Origin: Agrostemma githago
Lineage: Eukaryota; Streptophyta; Magnoliopsida; Caryophyllales; Caryophyllaceae
DNA: 64,000 nucleotides
Assembly (NCBI GenBank): GCA_958450325.1
Contig: OY288244.1
Coordinates: 30,668,424 to 30,732,423, forward strand
Direction: 5' to 3'
Within the stretch, counting starts at the first letter, position 1. The number at the start of each line of letters is the position of its first letter. A program made the translations under genes and the position numbers. The notes beneath the pieces were generated by a model. The model was not told the DNA's origin. It saw only the letters and a list, made by a program, of their open reading frames with translations, and did not search any database. Below are positions 9,444 to 20,498 of the stretch, one piece after another.

Positions 9444-10838
9444 ATGAGTGGTTTCCAACCGGGTATGGACTACGATTTTCGAGCGAGCATGGGGTTTGAT
9501 CTAAACTCCCCACACATGGAAGCCGATATGAGCTACCCCTCTTCTTCTATGAACCAAAGCCATGACATGACGTCTCCCTACCATTATCAAGCTTCTTGGG
9601 GTAATCAAGATGGGTATGATCCTCAAGAGTATGGAAATGGCTACCAACAAGCGAATGACTATCAATCCTACGATCAAGGTGGCTATTACTCAAGCTATGA
9701 TTGTGAACCCACCATGTTCAATCAAGATTCGCCTTATGGAAGCCAATACCACCAAAACCCACCATATTACCCTCCACCCCAACCACAATATGAACCCCAT
9801 GACCCACAATACTACCAATCACCTCAACCTCACTACCAACAATATGATGCCCCACCCCTTGGGCATCATCAAGACACCATGTTTAATCAAGATTTTCAAG
9901 ATTATCATCAAGATTATCAAGATTATCAAGGAGCTTTACAAGACCACAATGACCACCAATCGTCGAACTTGGAGTTGTATCAATCGATTCTTCAATTGCA
10001 AAAGAGCCAACAAGAAATGGCCATACAAATGCAAAAGGAGCAAGATGAATTCTTGGCCCAATATCGGAAGGAAAACGAGGCGTTTGATGCTCGATTAAAT
10101 GCATTATCGGTTCAAACCGTAATGTATTTATCCCGAACATCGCAACTAGATGAAGGGTGCCCACTTGAGAAAGAGGAGCAACCTAACCATGAAGCCGCCA
10201 ACGTTGTTCCCTTTGATAGAGAGATTTGCTTTGAAGAACCTCAATTGTCTACCCAAAAAGAGACGAATGAGGATATGACCCTTAGTGAAGGCAACATTGG
10301 TGAAGAATTGGAGGAGGATAGTGAGTTGGATGGTTTGGTAGAGTTTGTGAAGTTGTTGGGTGAAGTTGTTAGCCTCGAGTTGCCCTTGTGCGATAATGTG
10401 GATAAGCATCAAGAGCCCCTTACTAGTACACCAAGCGATGACTTGGTGGAGATTGAAACCGCCGGTAGAAGTTTCGATTCTCTTCTCCAAGATGATATGG
10501 GACCTAGTGATGAAGATGGGGAACCACAACTTGAGGAAAGTGTGGGGGTGTGCATTGAGGAGATGAGGCCAAAACCGCTTTTTGTGCCTCGCTTCTTGGA
10601 GATGAAGCTTGCTTGTGATTGGAGGCGATGCCTAGGGAGGAAGAGGCCGGTGAAGCTCATAGGATGGATAGACCCCGGATATGACATGAATGATGATTTT
10701 GGGTCTTGGAAATCCTACTTCTTGCCTCCACCTTGGAGGCCGTGGAGGTTAGCTAGGCTCGAGCGCTTCTTGGGCCTACATTATGATGTCGGTAGCGCGT
10801 TCGACTTGCTCCTCCATGCCCTTGAGGGCTACGGTTGA
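9444..10838 (+). CDS. Family B Q/Y/P-rich ORF, gag-like or unknown (464 aa)
   Basis: An uninterrupted ORF of 464 residues. Residues 1-165 are low complexity, rich in Tyr, Gln, Pro, Asp and Ser, with repeated MFNQD and YYPPPQPQY-like and HQDYQDY segments, of the kind seen in prion-like domains. Residues 170-225 look like a coiled coil (LQLQKSQQEMAIQMQKEQDE). An acidic region follows (EELEEDSELDG). The C-terminal 100 residues are conserved and basic/aromatic (FVPRFLEMKLACDWRRCLG, then FLPPPWRPWRLARLERFLG). No zinc knuckle or enzyme motif is visible. The minus-strand element at 22366-30226 has a homologue at 27000-28373. The position after the primer site suggests a structural, gag-like protein, but I do not recognise the family. 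Confidence 0.75.
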   Translation: MSGFQPGMDYDFRASMGFDLNSPHMEADMSYPSSSMNQSHDMTSPYHYQASWGNQDGYDPQEYGNGYQQANDYQSYDQGGYYSSYDCEPTMFNQDSPYGSQYHQNPPYYPPPQPQYEPHDPQYYQSPQPHYQQYDAPPLGHHQDTMFNQDFQDYHQDYQDYQGALQDHNDHQSSNLELYQSILQLQKSQQEMAIQMQKEQDEFLAQYRKENEAFDARLNALSVQTVMYLSRTSQLDEGCPLEKEEQPNHEAANVVPFDREICFEEPQLSTQKETNEDMTLSEGNIGEELEEDSELDGLVEFVKLLGEVVSLELPLCDNVDKHQEPLTSTPSDDLVEIETAGRSFDSLLQDDMGPSDEDGEPQLEESVGVCIEEMRPKPLFVPRFLEMKLACDWRRCLGRKRPVKLIGWIDPGYDMNDDFGSWKSYFLPPPWRPWRLARLERFLGLHYDVGSAFDLLLHALEGYG

Positions 10839-11148
10839 AGAAGAGTCCACCATCCTAGGTTTGACGGAGTTCCTAAAGAACCGTCATGTTGTACATTCTC
10901 CTCTCCTCTTTAGAGTACTTGTGTTTGTATTTGTGTGATTTTTCTCTTGATTTTGGTTAGTTTTGTGATATTCTTGTAATTGTTTTGGTATTTTGATGAG
11001 CGATGTGAGGGAGTGAATTTGATGTGTACTTTGAGTTTATTGTGATAGGTGAAGTGAAGGTGACTCCTAGAAAGGAGTGGTTATCGATAGAGCTTGGAAT
11101 GTGAGTAAGAGAATCGGTTTTTGGGGTCATGGGAGTCATGAAGACCCT

Positions 11149-11375
11149 TCCCGACCGGGAAGGGTGTGTCGTCCCGACCGGGATGGGGCCGTCCCGATCG
11201 GGATGAGGGTGCCAAAAATCGAGTTCACTGGAGTGTCATCCCGATCGGGAAGGAGGCTTCCCGATCGGGACGGGGATGTCATCCCGACCGGGACCACCCA
11301 TCCCGACCGGGATGATCCCCTACTCCTTTTTGGTGCCTCTTCTTCGACATTTAAGCCCACCCAACCATTATATAC
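11149..11375 (+). promoter_or_regulatory. Internal palindrome array and TATA in the family B element
   Basis: Seven palindromes TCCCGAYCGGGA start at 11149, 11172, 11192, 11239, 11259, 11282 and 11301 (steps 23, 20, 47, 20, 23, 19). A TATATA lies at about 11370, 57 bp after the last, copying the LTR promoter layout. It looks like a second, internal promoter. The matching inverted array is at 26464-26690. Confidence 0.6.
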
Positions 11376-12060
11376 CCCCACCCAACCTCCCTACCTTCCT
11401 TGCACATATCATACCACCCATGTACCTCATTTACATACCTTAACCTCATTTCCTTCTCACTTTAGACCGATATACACATCAATCCCTACCCCCCTCACAT
11501 CACTACTACCTTAGCCATGTGGTTTTCTCAAGCTTGAAGAAGGATGACAATGACGACAACAAGCAAGTACCTATATTAATTTATGAGACGATGGAGCGAG
11601 TGAGTTGCTAACCGTACGGTACGGCAACTATCCTCTCTTTTCCGTTTTTATTGCTTGTTTTTCCCCTTGTTTCTCCCCTTTCCCTTAGTCATGGTGGCCT
11701 TCGAGGCCTTGGTTTTGGTTGCTCCCGACTCTCGATGATGTGACTACATCGAGAGTCATTTTCAAAATCCAAATTTTACAAGTTTTTCACTCTTTCTTTT
11801 TGAGGATTTAGTCGGATTTAGGCGGAATCCGGGCTAGGTGACTTGATTACACCTAGCCCTCCCCTCCCATTTCCTTTTATTTCCTTCTTTTTATTTCTTC
11901 CCCCATCCATATCTTTTTCTTGTCTCGGCCCATGGTGACTTGACTACACCCCGGCCGGACACATTCTACCATTTTCTCCACTTTTTGATTTTTAGCTTTA
12001 TTTTCGTAGTTTCTTTTGTACTCCCATGCACTACGGTCGAGCATGAGGACATGGCTCGAC

Positions 12061-12075
12061 TTAAGTGTGGGGGGG
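12061..12075 (+). other. Internal polypurine-tract-like motif
   Basis: TTAAGTGTGGGGGGG is nearly the same as the true polypurine tract at 13808-13822 (TTAAGTGTGGGGGAG). The minus-strand element has the same motif at 25750-25766. It could act as a second plus-strand primer site. Confidence 0.4.
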
Positions 12076-13807
12076 TGGTATTCTAGCATAGTTAGCTTTA
12101 TTTTTATAGTCTTTCGAAAAAATCTTTAAAAACCCTAAAAATTTGAAAAAATTTCACAAAAATCAAAAAGATTTTCTTTTGTGTGTTTTCCTTTTTTGTC
12201 GTTATGTCGTGTATTGTTGTAATGTGTGTGTTTTGCCTCCTCTTTCCTTATAGGTTGCTTAAATCACCGCTAGCTTTGAAGAGCTTTCAAGACTACCGGT
12301 AACATCTTATCCCTTTTTCTTCTTTATCTCTCGCGGAGTTTGGAGGAGAATGTGATGTGGTGTGCTCGGGAGGAGCTTTGTAATGCTCGAGGTTGATTTG
12401 GTTACTCATTTGGAAGATAGGGGTGGTGTTTGTGTTTTCTATGTGTTTGTTTTGTGTTGTTCTTGTTTTGTTACTTTTGTTTCTTTTTTCTTTCATTTTC
12501 GTTGAGTCTTTGTTTTGTGTTTTGTTGTGTGTCTTGTGTGTAAACCGTTTTCGAAAACCCGGTTTAGAGGCTAGTGTGTGAGTGTGTACTTTCTCTTCTT
12601 AGTAGTATAAATCGAGTCTTGGACTTTAGTCTAGTAGAATGACCCTAAATCAATGAATTCGTTGGTCCTTTACCTTGAGTCCACCTAGCTTACTAGGGAT
12701 TTACTACGGGATTTGCATTTTGACCATTATGACCACCCACGGTGTGAAAAGGCCTTGGTTGCCGAGTCCCGTTCCTTAGGTGACCATGTCTAGAATCGTT
12801 TGATTAGTCCAAGTTCTCCACTTTTTGTGGGTTTGAAGGGAAATCGCGACCCCCGACTTACCCATTTACCTACCTCCCACACATTTCCACACAATAAAAT
12901 TGCAAATTGTTGAATTCGTCTTTCTTTGCAATAAGAAATGCCAAAAAGCCTAATCTTGCAAAGAAAGGGCAAAGAAAAGAAAAAGAAAGAAAATGAAAGA
13001 AAGAAAAGAATGAAGAAAAAGAAAAGGCACTAAAGCCAAAAAGAAAATAGAAAAGAAGAAAAAGAGATGGCATGGCAAAACAAAGCAAAAATGCAAAAGA
13101 AGAAGAAAATGCCAAAAGAAAATCGTCTCACAAAAAGATTCTAACCCCACAAAAATAAGCCTTTTTCCGATCATTACCGTGAAGAGCCTACCAAAGGACC
13201 GAGTCCCTAGGAAGGATGATAGCGGTAGTGGTCGGTCTTCCCTCATTTTGCAATCATTTCCACTTTTTACTTGGACTAGTTAGGCGGTTTCGGACATGGG
13301 ACGACCCTCTTGGCTCATTGCTAAAGGGGGCGGGGTCTCACTTACCTACAGTGTCGACTAACACCGTGGTTCATCCTTTTTCCATCCCGCCGATCGTCCC
13401 GTAGTACGTTCTTAGAAGGTTAGGAGGAACCGAGGTAAGTTACCAACGTTTTTGTTGCTTTGTCGTCATACTATTAGGGTTTAGTCCATCTTGGTTTGTA
13501 TTGCTAGCTTGGGAATGTGGTCACTTGCCTTGAGTCCTAAACCGGTGCTTCTTTCACCGCTTGTTTGAGGGAAGCGGTATTTCTTTTCTTTTGGGTGCAA
13601 CCTTTTTGTGTGTTTGTTTGTATGTTTGTTTGTTTATGTGTTTTAGTGTTCAGTTGCATCCACAGTTTTGTCGCAAGACCCGACTTGCCTTGCGGAGTGC
13701 ACTTTCCCTCTAAGTGCACTCGCGTGAGTTGAAAGGGCGTAGGGTGCGCTAATACCCATTCGGCTAGTATAGTAGTTAGTATGTGCTTACTCGAGGGCGA
13801 GTAAGGG

Positions 13808-13823
13808 TTAAGTGTGGGGGAGT
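13808..13823 (+). other. Polypurine tract of the plus-strand family B element
   Basis: TTAAGTGTGGGGGAGT lies directly before the 3' LTR start at 13824. This is the expected plus-strand primer position. Confidence 0.8.
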
Positions 13824-15289
13824 TGATAAGTGTGGTTTGTAGTGCCTATTTTGTAGTGTTTTGGTCCCATTTTTCTTGTAGAATCGCTCCTTGGGAGCGG
13901 TTTAGGGGCTTCTTATACTTCCTTTAGTTCGTTTCAGGTTCCCGAGACCGATTTGGAAGAGTTGGAGCGATTTCGACTCGATACATACACATTTTGGAGC
14001 CAACGAGATAAAGGAACGATGACTCGATGCTTTGGAATCGACCCCGAGACCTTGGGACCCAATCCCGAGTCCCAAGTCCCGAGAATCGATGAGAAGTCCA
14101 TGTGAAGCAAGGAGAGACCAAAAGGATCATAATAGAGGCCTACAAGACCCATCCCCGACGGGTATGCACCTCATCCCGTCGGGGACGAAGTGCACGATTG
14201 GAGATGCTACTGCAGCTCCGTCCCGGTCGGGACCAACCCGTCCCGGTCGGGATGGTGGGTCCGTCCCGGTCGGGATGACCCGTCCCGGTCGGGACCACCC
14301 AGCTTCACCCGCATTTCAATTTCTTTCTTCTCCCTTCCATTTGTAACCCTATAAATACCCCCCTCTTGTATTAAGACACCATCTTATGTTATGTTCTTCA
14401 CTTCCCATTAAACCCTAGACTATTTTAGGTTAGATTAGATTAGATTAGTGTAGATTAGTCGGTAATTAGTTCTTAATCTTAGTTTAGTACTTGTATTAAG
14501 GGAATTCTTCAAGATCTTCACCAAGCTTGACAACCTTGGATGTTTGTTTTGGGTTTTCTTCATTAATGCAAGATTTCATCTTTCCTATTTACTAGTTGGT
14601 ATAATCTTCTTCTCCTTTTACTCTTAATCCTTGTTTGTTCATCCAAGTTTTAATCTTTGTTCATTTTATTGTTCTTATTTCATTGTTTTCACTAGTTTCA
14701 TTATGGATGTTTTGTTGTTTGTGTTGATTCATCTTGTTAGTGTTAGTTTTAGTTTAGATATGTTAGAGTAGTGCTCTTGCTAGGGTTAGTAAGGTGATTA
14801 GGGTGTTAATTGGATGATTAAGGGTTTGTTGGAGATGTTGGTGGAAGATTTGAGGTTTCTTCTTGAGTGATGCATATTACATGTTTGTTGGAATGCTTGA
14901 ATGACTAAGTAGGTTGGAATGCTTGTTTTTCTTGCTTTCCTTTGTCGTGTGTGTCGCCGGATGGGTTCCATGAGGAACCTCTAGGTCGTGTGTCCTAGAT
15001 TACCCTACTATCGCTTTCACTCTAACTCCTCCTTGGCCATTCCGTTACCCCTTTGACCCCGACCTAATCCTAGCCCGTCTTCCTTGTTGTTCTTCTTAGT
15101 CATAGTCTAGCTCTCTTCCTCTTATCATTCTCTAGCTTAGCTCGTTGACTTAGTCAAGTATTTGGGCCGAACTTGGTTTAAACGCCTCTACCGTCCCCGT
15201 GGATTCGACCCGACTTACCCTAGCTACCCTAGTTAGGTTTTGCCGGTTTTATTTGACGGTTGGGATCCGCGACAAATCCCTCACCATCA
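13824..15289 (+). repeat. 3' LTR of the plus-strand family B element
   Basis: 1466 bp, nearly identical to 7718-9188, with one GATTA unit fewer and about eight substitutions noticed. Palindromes start at 14221, 14241, 14264 and 14283 with the same steps (20, 23, 19). Confidence 0.93.
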
Positions 15290-15590
15290 AACCCGCACCT
15301 TGCCGTCCTTCTTGGGTACCGGCACGATGTTTGCGACCCAGTCTGGATATTCAGACACTTGTATAAAGCCCGCTTTGAATTGCTTGTCGACTTCTTCTTT
15401 GACTTTGAGAGACCATTCGGGCTTCATCCTTCGGAGTTTTTGCTTTACCGGTTTGCACCCATCTTTGATGGGTATTCGGTGCTCCGCTATTTTCCGGTCT
15501 ATACCCGGCATGTCCTTGTAGGACCATGCGAAAACGTCTTTGAATTCCTGGAGGAGGTCTGTAAATTGTCTTCTCTCCTCTGGATCTTAG
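15290..15590 (-). pseudogene. Family A reverse transcriptase, N-terminal part
   Basis: The frame from 15511 reads IAEHRIPIKDGCKPVKQKLRR, KVKEEVDKQFKAGFIQ and ANIVPVPKKDGKVRV, the start of a gypsy RT domain. It is cut at 15290 by the family B element and continues at 7717 with CVDFRD. Upstream a stop codon near 15590 (after LKLGIS) separates it from the protease frame. Confidence 0.9.
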
Positions 15591-17500
15591 GAAATGCCCA
15601 ACTTAAGCATCTGGGGCTCTAAAGTGGTTCTCACATTGACGGATTCGGTTTCTTCGATTACCGGATCTCGGGACTCCCTTTGTTCGAGCTACTTGATCAG
15701 ATGTGGAGGTAGAGGTACCTGTTCGTCGGGTTTCTCAATGTCATTGCATATAAAATCTTTTAAATTAAGAAAATTTTGGAAATAAGACAAGTCGTAAGCA
15801 GAACGGTTTTCGTTATTATTATTAATGGTAAATTTTGTGAAAAGCTCGAAAAGAGCGGCCATCTGATCGTTGGTCAATGGCGGGATAGGGAGAGGTCTTG
15901 GGACAGGCCCCGAGACCTCAGTGGATAAGGGAAGAGGGGTTACAGACTCGACTCTAGCACCAGACCCTCTTGACTCGGACTCAGACTCGGACTCAGACTC
16001 TGACTCAGACTTGGTATACGGCATGTCTCCTTCACCGGTGGTCAGCTTGTAGGTCCGTCCTTGACCGTCGATCCACTTGATGGTCTTCTTCCAGGCCCTT
16101 TTTCCCGTATTTGCACCAACTTCGGTGATCAGCTTTGTTGGGTCAAACCGATTGCTGCGAAGGATCAGATTGACCAGATCATCTTTTGGAGCGGGGACAG
16201 CCTTGTCTTCTCCAAATAGGAGCCCCAGCACGGGCTTGACGTTGTTTTCCCCTTCCTTGGACTCGTTTTGAACGAGGGCAAATATATCATCGGGGATGAA
16301 ATTGCATTCCCGAGCCGTTTTGGTCTCGGGGTATGTGATGGTGGGTTGGTAGAGGCCCACTTGAATGGCTCCGAAGACTGGAGTGACGAAGTAATCGGTT
16401 AACTTCCGGCTATAAGGGCCTATGTAAGTACCCTTGAGAATGTTGGTGGCCTTGTGAATACCGGCCCGAACCACGTTTTCCGGGGTTATAGCATACCCCA
16501 ATCCGAATTGTGATTCGCCATCATTTAGGACCTCAATGATCTTACCAGCCGGAAGATTCGACCTCGAGGTTGCTCCCGGTAGATAGCCTAGATTCTGTAG
16601 CATCGTGTCGATGCTAGTTGTGAAGTAGGGCCTAAAGAGATACTCTTCTTCAATCATGCCCACGAAATCAAATCCTCGTGGGTCGGCCCGGCCCGTAGCA
16701 TTGCAGCTTGCCACGGTAATTGGAGTAGCCTCTAGTGTGATGATGTCGTCCCGAAGTGGCATCTTGACTTTTCGGTGGAGAGTGGAGGATACGGCCTTGA
16801 CTGCGTGGATCCAAGGCCTTCCTAATAGTAAGTTAAAAGATGAGGTGACATCAATCACCTGGAACTCCAACTCTTTCTCGATTGGGCCCGTTATTATTGT
16901 TAACTTAACGGCCCCGGCCACCGGTTTTGGGCTTCCGTCGAAAGCTTGGATAGTCTGTGCTGTCGGGAGGTAGTCGGCATCGGTGATGCCGAGAGTTTTA
17001 GCGGTCCTTAGAGGTAAGACATTCACAGCGGACCCATCGTCGATAAGGGTCATTGGGAGGTACTTCCCTCGGCAAATGACCGTAATGTATAGGGCCAGAT
17101 TATGATTGGGCCCAAACGCTAGCAGATCAGACTCAGAGAAGGTGATGAATGGGCCTTCTCCCTTGGACTTGCCTTTGAGATAAGGCATAATAGTGGCTAC
17201 CATTTCAGAAGGGGTAACCTGTGAGTCGACCTTGATTTCATTGAGAGCCTTAGTCGGTGCTTCACGATGAGCTTGTGAGCTAACCAGTAATTGCCATATG
17301 GTTAGATCAGCTCGAACCCTCTTCATTTGTTGAACAAGAGCCGTGTCATTGCTTGGTTCTTCAAGAGTAGATTCCGTCCTGGCAAGTTCAGTGACGGATG
17401 TAGGAATAGAGCGCCCAGCAGTGGCGAGGTGGTTGGTGGCTAAGGCTTTGGACTTAGCCTTTCGGAACTCTTCAAGGGTGATCTTTATTGCTCGGCTTGT
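15591..17500 (-). pseudogene. Family A protease and linker of pol
   Basis: The frame is open from about 17500 to 15689 (545 residues after the Met at 17326). The aspartic protease is centred on PMTLIDDGSAVNVLPLRTA, where the usual D-S/T-G is D-D-G; this variant is common in Tat-lineage elements, so it need not mean loss. A second block, SFNLLLGRPWIHAVKAVSSTLH, is the protease flap and C-terminal region. Further on are a SESESE repeat, a proline-rich linker and an acidic region leading to RT. This frame is +1 relative to gag and overlaps the end of gag near 17472-17500. Confidence 0.85.
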
Positions 17501-18626
17501 CTCCGGGCAACGGGATCTTCCCGCTCTCGATCAGGTCATGGATTAGATGCTTCAATTTCCAGCACTTTTCAGTATCATGCCCATTACCAAGATAATATTG
17601 GCAGTAGGCTTGGGCGTTATAACTTTTGGGCCTCTTCTGCACTGGAAGCTCGGGCATCGGGCCTATTGGTTGGATCAGACCCTTTGAAGATAGCCTTTGT
17701 AAGGCATAAGTATAGGTAGTCCCTATATCTGTGAATACCCGATTTGGTGCATTCTTTTTGGATGAGGTGTCAAGCAGGTTTACCTCATCAAAGATGCTGC
17801 GAGTCGCAGCTGCAGGTGTGGGCTTGCTCGTGGATGAGCTTGCCCCTTGATAGCCCTTGGTAGAGGCCTTAGTCAGGCTCTCTAATCTTAAGTCGTCATC
17901 GATCCTTGTACCCATTTCAGTTAGGGTAGCAAAATTAGGGATAACAGCATACCGGAGATGGACCCGGTAGGATGGGAGAAGGTTCTTGACAAAAGCTTCC
18001 ACTAGGACCTTCTCACTGAGCTTGTCGACCAGCTTCACACTCTCGGCCCGCCATCTTCGCAAATATTTTGTGAACCCTTCTTTGGGCTCTTGGGCCATCA
18101 CCTCCAGAGTACGCATTGTAGTCTGAATTTCAGTATTGTCGGCGTAATTCCGAGCGAATTCGGTTGCCACATCATCCCAAGTTTTATATTTCTTGGAATC
18201 GAGCCTGTAGTACCAGGCCTTGGGATGCTTCTCCAGAGAGGAAGGGAATAGGTGGGTAAACATGGTGGACTTCACTCCTTTTACCGCCATAAAGTCTTTG
18301 AAAGCCCGGATATGATGGACCGGGTCTTCGGTACCCTCAAACATTGGAATTCCCGTAAGGTTGAGGTTAGCAGGCAGCTCGTCATTCAATGGCGAATAGA
18401 AACGAGCAATTTCAGTGTGGATCGAGTTGTTCGTCGACAAGTGAACTTGTTCTTCGAGCCTGCGAACAACGCTGATAAGTTCAGCTATGGGCCCAGTGGT
18501 CCCTGATCCGTCAACAGGGGCCATCTTTTCTACGGCGCTCAAACGGGTGTCTAACGTTGCTTGGCTAGCCTGGATGGAGGTCATTTGAGTCTCGATCTTC
18601 TCTAGGGCCTCCTTCAATGCGTCCAT
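17472..18626 (-). CDS. Family A Gag polyprotein (384 aa)
   Basis: The N-terminal 90 residues are a coiled coil (LKEALEKIETQMTSIQASQ). The retrotransposon gag domain follows: FEGTEDPVHHIRAFKDFM, HPKAWYYRLDSKKYKTWDDV, EPKEGFTKYLRRWRAESVK. Near the C-terminus CQYYLGNGHDTEKCWKLKHLI is the modified zinc knuckle typical of the Tat lineage (Cys, then GH and Cys). The ORF is complete and ends at GDKPSNKDHP, with the pol frame +1 over its tail. It should form the virus-like particle of the element. This is the best preserved reading frame of family A here. Confidence 0.88.
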   Translation of the reverse strand: MDALKEALEKIETQMTSIQASQATLDTRLSAVEKMAPVDGSGTTGPIAELISVVRRLEEQVHLSTNNSIHTEIARFYSPLNDELPANLNLTGIPMFEGTEDPVHHIRAFKDFMAVKGVKSTMFTHLFPSSLEKHPKAWYYRLDSKKYKTWDDVATEFARNYADNTEIQTTMRTLEVMAQEPKEGFTKYLRRWRAESVKLVDKLSEKVLVEAFVKNLLPSYRVHLRYAVIPNFATLTEMGTRIDDDLRLESLTKASTKGYQGASSSTSKPTPAAATRSIFDEVNLLDTSSKKNAPNRVFTDIGTTYTYALQRLSSKGLIQPIGPMPELPVQKRPKSYNAQAYCQYYLGNGHDTEKCWKLKHLIHDLIESGKIPLPGDKPSNKDHP

Positions 18627-19687
18627 TTTGCGTTGATATCTGGTTTCGGGTGGCCTGTCTGTAAGAACACCGCGTAATCAGAAACTAGCCCGAATTCCGG
18701 AATAGAAGGTACGTCTCGAAGAAGACTAAAAGGGAAATGACTCGAGAAAAGACACTTAGACGGGTGACTTGTGAAGTGTGGGCCTTCCTTAGGATTCGGC
18801 GAGTGGGCCTAGTCCTGTTCGAAGGAAGGTTCACGTGAGACATTCCCAGACTTTTGACTCGATCGTGTTGACGGGCCCTCCTTTGTAGGGGTTTGTCCTA
18901 CGTAGGTGGGCCTTGCCTTAGTCTAATAAGGCGGACTGGGATGGGGAAGAAACCCGTGATGTAAAATCGACAGAGTTTCGACGCTAAAGACCTTGACGAC
19001 TTAAGACATGACCCGACACTGCTAAATACGGGAAGTCCTACGAAGAGGAAAGTTTTGAAAATGGATTGTTTTTGAAGATCTGAGAAAACTCGGTGAAAGG
19101 CCCAATTTTTCGAGAAAATCGGAAAGTGTATCGGGCCTTGGTTTTTGAAAGTTCGAAAACATTTTCGAGTTTTGAATTGGGCAGAATACCGTCTAGAAAA
19201 TAGGCTATTTTGAGTAAAATCATAAGTCCTAAATTCGGTATGCGACCCGGGTTTTGAAAAATTGTATATTTTGAAAAAGATGTACTTTTGAAAAGTTGAC
19301 GGTTTTTTGAAAATGACACGGAAACCAAATAGCACGTAGTCATACAAGCATTATAACGACGCCATGTATGCTCTACACTAAGTCTCGGTCGGTCTAAGAG
19401 GGTCTATACCAGTGTACATAGTCTAGACGTTGATCGGGACGGACTCTCTAAGTCGAGTTGAGCTTAGAACATGCCGCGAAACCCACTCGAATCGACTATG
19501 GACACCTTTTGACATATCCATATTGGAGTACATCAATGGTATAGTGGGACGTCGGTCACCAGTACCGGCCCGGGAAAATATGGGTTATGCATGAACCGTA
19601 AAACTAAAACGCGTATTGTACTAGTCAAACGATTTCTATTCGAGTCTCACCCTGAGGATGCCGATGGTAAGTCACACATCAGTTAAT
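18627..19687 (-). other. Family A untranslated leader between primer site and gag
   Basis: About 1.06 kb between the primer site and the gag ATG. Minus-strand frames here give only low-complexity Phe/Lys/Ser-rich peptides (from runs of TTTGAAAA). Long leaders are usual in the Tat lineage. Confidence 0.6.
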
Positions 19688-19706
19688 CCCCAGCGGAGTC
19701 CCAAAT
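19688..19706 (-). other. Primer-binding site of family A
   Basis: On the minus strand ATTTGGGACTCCGCTGGGG follows the LTR end ...TGTCCACA. A TTTGGCGACTCCRCTGGGGA-type site is what I recall for Tat/Ogre-like elements. This fixes the 5' LTR boundary at 19707. Confidence 0.7.
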
Positions 19707-20498
19707 TGTGGACATGACGTAGGTCCACCCCGATGCGGCCACGTGTGGGTATGGGGAGGCGAATGAATCTCCATATGAAACGGATCGAATGGAAATTTAA
19801 ATCAAAGTGGAGTTGCCACCGAACTTTGTGGGAGTTCGGGCCCATTCGAACCCACTCTATGTCGTAGTGGGCCATATACAAAATACGGCCCATTTCCGAT
19901 GTCAGAGTTTATTGGGTTCGTCTCTTAGCATTTGATACCGATACCGTCACTACCGGTTATCGTGTATTGAATGACTCTCGTGCGCCAACGGTTTCGGGCA
20001 TCCGGAAACCGAGGTTCTAAGTAAGGGGTGAGGGTACGTGTTGGGAAGCCCACGAAGGACACCCAACCCCGCCCGCACTAGCGGCCTCTACTAGGATATC
20101 GAATGACTTTTGAATACGCGCGTTAGTAATTCGATGAGAATGCTTATGCAAGGATTGTTTTCCCTAAGCATGTGATGAATTGAACGGGTTTCTATGTCGA
20201 TTTAATGCAACTAAAATCTTAACGTCGAAGTTGTATTTTAGCATGCGGGTTCATTTTATTACGATAAAATAAACAACCAAAATTGACAAGGAAACAACAA
20301 ACGGTTAGTAACGGTATAACGATATTAACGGTTTGTGCAAATATTGAATTGTGTAGAAAGATGCAAGTGAGTTAATGCATGGTTTTGAAAAGGATGTTTC
20401 ACGTGATAGATTAGGCACGTGTTGACTCAAGTCACGAAAAACGATTAACGAGACTCGAATGCTATTGTAGGACTTACGGTTTAACGTGATAAAGGGCC

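Larger units (their letters stand above)
10839..13810 (+). other. Family B internal non-coding region
   Basis: Nearly 3 kb without a plausible gene. It holds a palindrome array followed by a TATA at 11149-11375, a short conserved stretch around AGCTTGAAGAAGGATGACAA (11531-11550), a polypurine-tract-like TTAAGTGTGGGGGGG at 12061-12075 and an A/G-rich run (AAGAAAAAGAAAG type) at 12960-13130. The minus-strand copy keeps the same order, so the layout is a family property. Confidence 0.7.
7718..15289 (+). mobile_element. Family B full-length non-autonomous LTR retrotransposon (7572 bp)
   Basis: LTRs are 7718-9188 and 13824-15289 (TG...CA), with an Athila-type primer site after the first and a polypurine tract before the second. 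The flanks TACCC (7713-7717) and AACCC (15290-15294) are a 5-bp target duplication with one change. The two LTRs differ by only about ten changes by eye in 1.47 kb, so insertion was recent. There is no protease, RT or integrase. One ORF (9444-10838) and about 3 kb of non-coding sequence fill the interior. It must rely on enzymes from another element. Confidence 0.93.

Noticed and set aside
11077..11514. ORFs rich in SRSGR / PDRDG peptides across palindrome arrays (also near 7926, 14032, 26229, 23484)
   Set aside because: They are translations of the CCCGAYCGGG palindromes, open in several frames on both strands, with no conserved start or domain.
12870..13246. Phe/Leu-rich 'membrane protein' ORFs (also 24560-24941)
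   Set aside because: They come from a purine-rich tract read on the pyrimidine strand. Low complexity, no conserved frame between the two family B copies.
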